The position numbers and the translations under genes were made by a program. Below the pieces are notes generated by a model. The model was not told where the DNA came from, did no database searches, and saw nothing but the letters and a program-made list of their open reading frames with translations. From Mycobacterium sp. E183 (GTDB lineage Bacteria; Actinomycetota; Actinomycetes; Mycobacteriales; Mycobacteriaceae): a stretch of DNA of 62,933 bases. This document shows, one piece after another, positions 58,282 through 62,933 of this stretch; within the stretch, counting starts at the first letter, position 1; each line of letters starts with the position of its first letter. The stretch lies in assembly GCF_001667735.1 (NCBI RefSeq), contig NZ_LZJN01000201.1, positions 1 through 62,933 on the forward strand, given 5' to 3'.

Positions 58282-60260
58282 GCTGGATCTCCTTCTGCTT
58301 GCGGCGCCTCGACGCGCGCCAAGACGGTGCCCACCTCGACTTGCTGGCCGGTCTGGACGTTGAGTTCGACGAGGACGCCGTCGGTCGGCGCGGTGATGGT
58401 GTGTTCCATCTTCATGGCCTCGAGCCAGATCAAAGCCTGCCCGGCATTGACGGCGTCGCCGACCGCGGCGCCGATCCGGATCACGTTCCCTGGCATGGGC
58501 GCGACCAGCGAACCCTGTTCGACGGCCGAGCCGGGCTCCGGGAAGCGCGACAGCGCGACCAGGCGGACGGGCCCCCGCGCCGAGTCGATGTAGACGTCGT
58601 CACCGTATCGAGCGACCGTAAAGCCGCAAGCCACCCCGGAGCCGTCGGCCAGCACGACCTCGCCCGGCGTGGCCGAGACCAGCCGCACCTGCTCGTCGTG
58701 CGCCAACAGCAATCCCGATCTGCCGAAACGGTATTCGACCTGGTGCTCGCCGCCGTCGGCGTCGCGGTAACTCTTCACCTGGTAGCCGGAGGCCAGGTTG
58801 CGCCAGCCGCTGGGCAGCGATCCCAGGACGGGGGCCCCCGCGCGGTTGCGCGCGGCGTCGGCGAGCGCGGCGGCGATCGCCGACAACCGGACGGTGTCGC
58901 CACCGGCGAGCGGCGCCGAGAGTTCCTGCAGTCCGTGCGTGTCGAAAAACGCGGTGTCGGTGGCGCCGTCGAGAAATGCGGGGTGGCGCAGCACGTTGAC
59001 CAGCAGCTCGCGGTTGGTGCGCAGGCCGTGCAACCGGGTGCGGGCGAGCGCATCGGCGAGCACCAGCGCCGCTTGCCGGCGCGTCGGCGCGTACGAGATG
59101 ACCTTGGCCAGCATCGGGTCGTAGTGAATGGACACCGTGGATCCGGCGACGACGCCCGAATCGAGGCGGATGCCCGTTCGGTGCCCAAGCTTGCGGAATT
59201 GCGACTGGACCGCCGGCACGTCGATGCGGTGCACACGGCCCGCCTGCGGCTGCCAGCCCTGGGCGGGATCCTCGGCGTAGAGGCGGGCCTCGATCGAATG
59301 CCCTTGCGCGGCGGGTGGTTCGGCGTCGAGGCGATCGCCGTTGGCGACGGCGATCTGCAGTTCGACGAGGTCGAGCCCGGTGGTCTCCTCGGTCACCGGA
59401 TGCTCGACCTGCAGCCGGGTGTTCATCTCCAGGAAGTAGAACTCGCCGTCATCGTCGGCGAGGAATTCGACGGTTCCGGCGCCCGTGTATCCGATCGCCC
59501 CGGCTGCGAGCCGGGCCGCGTCGAAGAGCTTGGCCCGCATGGCAGGGGTGCGCTCGACCAGGGGAGAGGGGGCCTCCTCGATGATCTTCTGGTGCCGGCG
59601 CTGAATCGAGCATTCCCGTTCTCCGACGGCCCAGACCGTGCCATGCGTGTCAGCCATGACCTGAACCTCGATGTGGTGCCCAGTGGGCAGGTAGCGCTCG
59701 CAGAACACGGTCGGGTCGCCGAACGCGGACTGCGCCTCACGGCGGGCCGCTTCCACTTCGCCTGCGAGAGCGGACAATTCGCGCACCACCCGCATCCCGC
59801 GGCCGCCACCGCCGGCGGAGGCCTTGACCAGCACCGGAAGCTGCGCCTGGGTCACCGTCTCGGGGTCGAGCTCGTCGAGCACCGGAACGCCGGCGGCGGC
59901 CATCAGCTTCTTGGACTCGATCTTGGAACCCATGGCCCGCACCGCATCGACCGGCGGTCCGATCCACATCAGGCCCGCGCCCCGCACGGTCGCCGCGAAA
60001 TCGGCGTTCTCCGAGAGGAACCCGTACCCCGGATGCACGGCGTCGGCGCCCGCGGCGCGGGCGGCCGCGATGATTGCTTCGGCGTTGAGGTAGTCGTTGG
60101 TCTTGGCCAGCCGCACCCGGGCGTCGGCCTCGGCGACGTGGGGCGCGTCGGCGTCGGGGTCCGTGTAGACGGCGACGGTGCCCAGGCCCAGCCGCCGGCA
60201 GGTGGCGAAGACCCGCCGGGCGATCTCGCCGCGGTTGGCGACCAGCACTCGAGTAACCAT
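58278..60260 (-). CDS. accA2: Acyl-CoA carboxylase alpha subunit (biotin carboxylase-BCCP) AccA2
   Basis: 660 residues. The N-terminal biotin carboxylase begins MVTRVLVANRGEIARRVFATCRRLG. It contains the ATP-grasp loop KASAGGGGRGMRVV, EFYFLEMNTRLQVEHPVTE and HSIEARLYAEDP. The C-terminal BCCP domain carries the biotinylation lysine in LEAMKMEHTI. With AccD2 it carboxylates an acyl-CoA, probably methylcrotonyl-type given the neighbouring FadE/Ech enzymes. The start at 60260 is 5 bp after the accD2 stop. Confidence 0.96.
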   Translation of the reverse strand: MVTRVLVANRGEIARRVFATCRRLGLGTVAVYTDPDADAPHVAEADARVRLAKTNDYLNAEAIIAAARAAGADAVHPGYGFLSENADFAATVRGAGLMWIGPPVDAVRAMGSKIESKKLMAAAGVPVLDELDPETVTQAQLPVLVKASAGGGGRGMRVVRELSALAGEVEAARREAQSAFGDPTVFCERYLPTGHHIEVQVMADTHGTVWAVGERECSIQRRHQKIIEEAPSPLVERTPAMRAKLFDAARLAAGAIGYTGAGTVEFLADDDGEFYFLEMNTRLQVEHPVTEETTGLDLVELQIAVANGDRLDAEPPAAQGHSIEARLYAEDPAQGWQPQAGRVHRIDVPAVQSQFRKLGHRTGIRLDSGVVAGSTVSIHYDPMLAKVISYAPTRRQAALVLADALARTRLHGLRTNRELLVNVLRHPAFLDGATDTAFFDTHGLQELSAPLAGGDTVRLSAIAAALADAARNRAGAPVLGSLPSGWRNLASGYQVKSYRDADGGEHQVEYRFGRSGLLLAHDEQVRLVSATPGEVVLADGSGVACGFTVARYGDDVYIDSARGPVRLVALSRFPEPGSAVEQGSLVAPMPGNVIRIGAAVGDAVNAGQALIWLEAMKMEHTITAPTDGVLVELNVQTGQQVEVGTVLARVEAPQAEGDPA

Positions 60261-60265
60261 GGGGC

Positions 60266-61861
60266 TCACATCCGGAAGACGCCGAAGTTCGACGTCCCCT
60301 TGATCGGGCCATTGGCAATGGCGGACAGACACATTCCCAAGACTGTGCGGGTGTCGCGCGGGTCGATCACCCCGTCGTCGTAGAGCATCCCGGACAGGAC
60401 CAACGGCAGCGACTCGGCCTCGATCTGCCCCTCGACGGCGGCCCGCATCGCGGCGTCCGCCTCCTCGTCGACCTGCTGGCCCCGCGCTTCGGCGGCGGCC
60501 CGCGCCACGATCGACAAGACGCCGGCAAGCTGAGCGCCGCCCATCACCGCGGATTTCGCGCTGGGCCAGGCGAACAGGAACCTGGGGTCGTAGGCGCGGC
60601 CGCACATGCCGTAGTGGCCCGCGCCGTAGGAGGCGCCGATCAACAGCGAGATGTGCGGGACGGTCGAGTTGGAGACGGCGTTGATCATCATCGAGCCGTG
60701 CTTGATCATCCCGCCCTCCTCGTAGTCTTTGCCCACCATGTAGCCGGTGGTGTTGTGCAGGAACAACAGCGGGGTGTTGGAGCGATTGGCCAGCTGGATG
60801 AATTGGGTAGCCTTCTGCGACTCCTCGCTGAAGAGCACGCCGCGCGCGTTGGCCAGGATGCCCAGCGGATAGCCGTGCAGCCGGGCCCACCCGGTCACCA
60901 GCGACGACCCGTACATGGCCTTGAATTCGTCGAATTCGGAGCCGTCGACGATGCGGGCGATCACCTCGCGGGGGTCGAACGGGATACGCAGGTCCGCGGG
61001 CACGATGCCGATCAGCTCCTCGGCGTCGAACAACGGATCCGCGACCGGCCCGGGCGCGGGGCCCTCTTTGCGCCAGTTCAGCCGGGCGACGATGCGGCGC
61101 CCGATGCGGATGGCGTCGAGCTCGTCGACGGCGAAGTAATCCCCCAAACCGGAGACGCGGGAATGCATTTCGGCGCCGCCCAACGACTCGTCGTCGGACT
61201 CCTCGCCGGTGGCCATCTTGACCAGTGGGGGACCGGCCAGGAACACCTTCGACCGCTCCTTGATCATCACCACGTGGTCGGACATGCCGGGAATGTAGGC
61301 GCCGCCGGCGGTCGAGTTGCCGAAGACCAGGGCGATGGTGGGGATGCCGGCCGCCGACAGGCGGGTGAGGTCGCGGAACATCCGCCCGCCGGGGATGAAG
61401 ATCTCCTTCTGGGTGGGCAGGTCCGCCCCGCCCGATTCCACCAGCGAGATGACCGGCAGCCGGTTTTCGAACGCGATCTGGTTGGCCCGCAAGATCTTCT
61501 TCAGCGTCCACGGGTTGCTGGTGCCGCCCTTGACGGTCGGGTCGTTGGCGACGATCAGGCATTCCACGCCGGACACCACTCCGATGCCGGTGACGGTGCT
61601 GGCGCCGACGGTGAACGCGCTGCCGTAGGCCGCCAGCGGGCTGAGCTCGAGGAAGGGGGAATCGGGGTCGACGAGCAGCTCGATGCGTTCCCGGGCGGTC
61701 AGCTTGCCTCGGCCGTGGTGGCGCTCGACGTACTTGGGCCCGCCACCCGCAAGCGCTTTGGCGAGCTCGGCGTCGATCTCCTCGAGCCGGGAAGTCGCCG
61801 TCGACGCCGCGTCGGTGTAGGCGGCGGATTGCGGGTCCAGCGTGGACTGCAGCACGGTCAT
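60266..61861 (-). CDS. accD2: Acyl-CoA carboxylase beta subunit (carboxyltransferase) AccD2
   Basis: 531 residues, close to the 529 of M. tuberculosis AccD2. It has ERHHGRGKLTARERIELLVDPDSPFLELSPLA, GGTSNPWTLKKILRANQIA, PVISLVESGGADLPTQKEIFIPGG, FGNSTAGGAYIPGMSDH and AWPSAKSAVMGGAQLAGVL. These features, notably the GGAYIPGMSDH segment, are typical of methylcrotonyl-CoA/propionyl-CoA-type carboxyltransferases. It overlaps the fadE13 stop (ATGA) and is followed by accA2. Confidence 0.96.
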   Translation of the reverse strand: MTVLQSTLDPQSAAYTDAASTATSRLEEIDAELAKALAGGGPKYVERHHGRGKLTARERIELLVDPDSPFLELSPLAAYGSAFTVGASTVTGIGVVSGVECLIVANDPTVKGGTSNPWTLKKILRANQIAFENRLPVISLVESGGADLPTQKEIFIPGGRMFRDLTRLSAAGIPTIALVFGNSTAGGAYIPGMSDHVVMIKERSKVFLAGPPLVKMATGEESDDESLGGAEMHSRVSGLGDYFAVDELDAIRIGRRIVARLNWRKEGPAPGPVADPLFDAEELIGIVPADLRIPFDPREVIARIVDGSEFDEFKAMYGSSLVTGWARLHGYPLGILANARGVLFSEESQKATQFIQLANRSNTPLLFLHNTTGYMVGKDYEEGGMIKHGSMMINAVSNSTVPHISLLIGASYGAGHYGMCGRAYDPRFLFAWPSAKSAVMGGAQLAGVLSIVARAAAEARGQQVDEEADAAMRAAVEGQIEAESLPLVLSGMLYDDGVIDPRDTRTVLGMCLSAIANGPIKGTSNFGVFRM

Positions 61862-62933
61862 GATTGGTATCCAAGCGTTTTCGCGGCCAGTGCGGTCAGG
61901 ATTTCGGTCGTGCCGCCACCGATGCCGAGGATCCGCATGTCGCGGTATTGGCGTTCGACTTCGGATTCGGCCATGTAGCCCATCCCGCCGAACAGCTGGA
62001 CGGCCTGGTTGGCCACCCATTCGCCCGCCTCGACGGCGGTGTTCTTGGCGAAACACACCTCGGCGATCAGATTCGTCTCGCCGGCCAGCTGTCGCTCGAC
62101 CACGTGGCGGGAGTAGACCCGCGCGACGCCGATGCGCCGGGCCATCTCGGCCAGCGTGTTCTGCACCGACTGCCGGGAGATCAGCGGCCGACCGAAGGTT
62201 TCGCGGTCGCGGCACCACTGCACCGTCAGGTCCAGGCACCGTTGGGCGCTCGAATACGCCTGCGCGGCAAGGCCGATCCGTTCCGCGACGAAGGCCTGCG
62301 CGATCTGCAGGAATCCACTGTTCTCGGCGCCGACGAGGTTGGCCGCCGGAACCCGGGCGTCGACGAAGGACAGTTCGGCGGTATCGGAGGACCGCCACCC
62401 CATCTTGGCCAGCTTGCGGCTCACCTCGAAGCCCGGCGTTCCCTTTTCGACCACCAGCAGCGAAACGCCCGCGGCGCCCGGACCGCCCGTGCGCACCGCG
62501 GTGACGACGTAGTCGGCGCGCACCCCGGAGGTGATGTAGGTCTTGGCGCCGTTGACCACGTAGTGATCACCGTCGCGCACCGCCGACGTTCGCAGGTGCC
62601 CGACGTCCGAACCGCCGCCGGGCTCGGTGATCGCCAGCGCGCCGATCTTGTCGCCGGCCAGCGTTGGCCGGACGAACTCCTCGATCAGCCGCGCATCGCC
62701 GGAGGCGATCATGTGTGGCACCGCGATGCCGCAGGTGAACAGCGACGCGAACACGCCTCCCGGGGCGCCGGCCTGATGCACCTCCTCACAGATGATCACC
62801 GCGTCGGCGCCGTCGCCGCCACCCCCGCCGACCGCCTCGGGAAAGTTCGCCCCCAGCAGGCCGGCCGCCCCGGCGCGACGGTGCAGCTCACGCGGCAGCT
62901 CCCCGACGCGCTCCCACTCGTCTGCGTGGGGCA
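61858..62933 (-). CDS. fadE13: Acyl-CoA dehydrogenase FadE13 (N-terminus beyond the right edge)
   Basis: About 357 residues are visible; the frame runs off the right edge and lacks roughly 28 N-terminal residues. It has LGANFPEAVGG near the cut end, GALAITEPGGGSDVGHLRTSAVRDGDHYVVNGAKTYITSG for flavin and substrate binding, and the C-terminal VQLFGGMGYMAESEVERQYRDMRILGIGGGTTEI. This resembles isovaleryl/short-chain acyl-CoA dehydrogenases. It is upstream of accD2 in the operon and overlaps it by ATGA. Confidence 0.93.
   Translation of the reverse strand, partial: PHADEWERVGELPRELHRRAGAAGLLGANFPEAVGGGGGDGADAVIICEEVHQAGAPGGVFASLFTCGIAVPHMIASGDARLIEEFVRPTLAGDKIGALAITEPGGGSDVGHLRTSAVRDGDHYVVNGAKTYITSGVRADYVVTAVRTGGPGAAGVSLLVVEKGTPGFEVSRKLAKMGWRSSDTAELSFVDARVPAANLVGAENSGFLQIAQAFVAERIGLAAQAYSSAQRCLDLTVQWCRDRETFGRPLISRQSVQNTLAEMARRIGVARVYSRHVVERQLAGETNLIAEVCFAKNTAVEAGEWVANQAVQLFGGMGYMAESEVERQYRDMRILGIGGGTTEILTALAAKTLGYQS

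Overview
This is a GC-rich chromosomal window from a slow-growing, non-tuberculous mycobacterium. Gene content and order suggest the M. avium complex or a close relative. From memory, the gene order follows M. tuberculosis H37Rv from about Rv0924c to Rv0975c: mntH, Rv0926c, Rv0927c, pstS3-pstC-pstA, ku, ligD, Rv0939, Rv0940c, Rv0941c, Rv0943c, Rv0944, Rv0945, pgi, chorismate mutase, uvrD1, M23 peptidase, sucCD, Rv0953c, Rv0954, perM, purN, purH, Rv0958, Rv0959, Rv0966c, echA7, fadE12, accA2, accD2, fadE13. The strain is not identifiable from the sequence alone.

Layout. At 1-3787 a cut-off TetR regulator diverges from a four-gene plus-strand operon (SDR, DUF35 protein, thiolase-like protein, 3-hydroxyisobutyrate dehydrogenase-like enzyme) that looks like an acyl-CoA degradation module. 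A decayed IS481-type end and a tRNA-Arg(CCU) follow. From 4.1 to 9.4 kb on the minus strand lie an F420-type oxidoreductase, an unusual gamma-glutamylcyclotransferase/poly-gamma-glutamate hydrolase fusion, the manganese transporter MntH, a dihydrodipicolinate-reductase-like protein and an SDR. At 9.7-14 kb two tandem PstS lipoproteins precede the PstC and PstA permeases, with no PstB nearby.

From 14 to 22 kb the NHEJ genes ku and ligD flank a four-gene polyol/sugar cassette: two mannitol-dehydrogenase-family enzymes, a HAD phosphatase and a PfkB kinase. From 22 to 34.7 kb there is mixed redox, lipid and repair metabolism, including an FAH/metallo-beta-lactamase fusion, a diiron oxygenase paired with a shortened Baeyer-Villiger-like monooxygenase, cobF and a full-length Fpg-like glycosylase. 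A MpaB-type oxygenase faces its TetR regulator across a strong palindrome. From 34.7 to 55.6 kb housekeeping dominates: pgi, chorismate mutase with what looks like a Phe/Tyr attenuator, uvrD1, sucCD, perM, purNH and an AAA/VWA chaperone pair. From 56 kb to the right edge lies the minus-strand acyl-CoA operon fadE13-accD2-accA2-fadE12-echA7.

The most distinctive signals are regulatory. They are a leader peptide plus intrinsic terminator upstream of chorismate mutase, three exact matches to the KstR operator consensus upstream of redox genes, a Crp-like site before sucC, and long palindromes or repeats. No CRISPR array, prophage or complete insertion sequence is visible.
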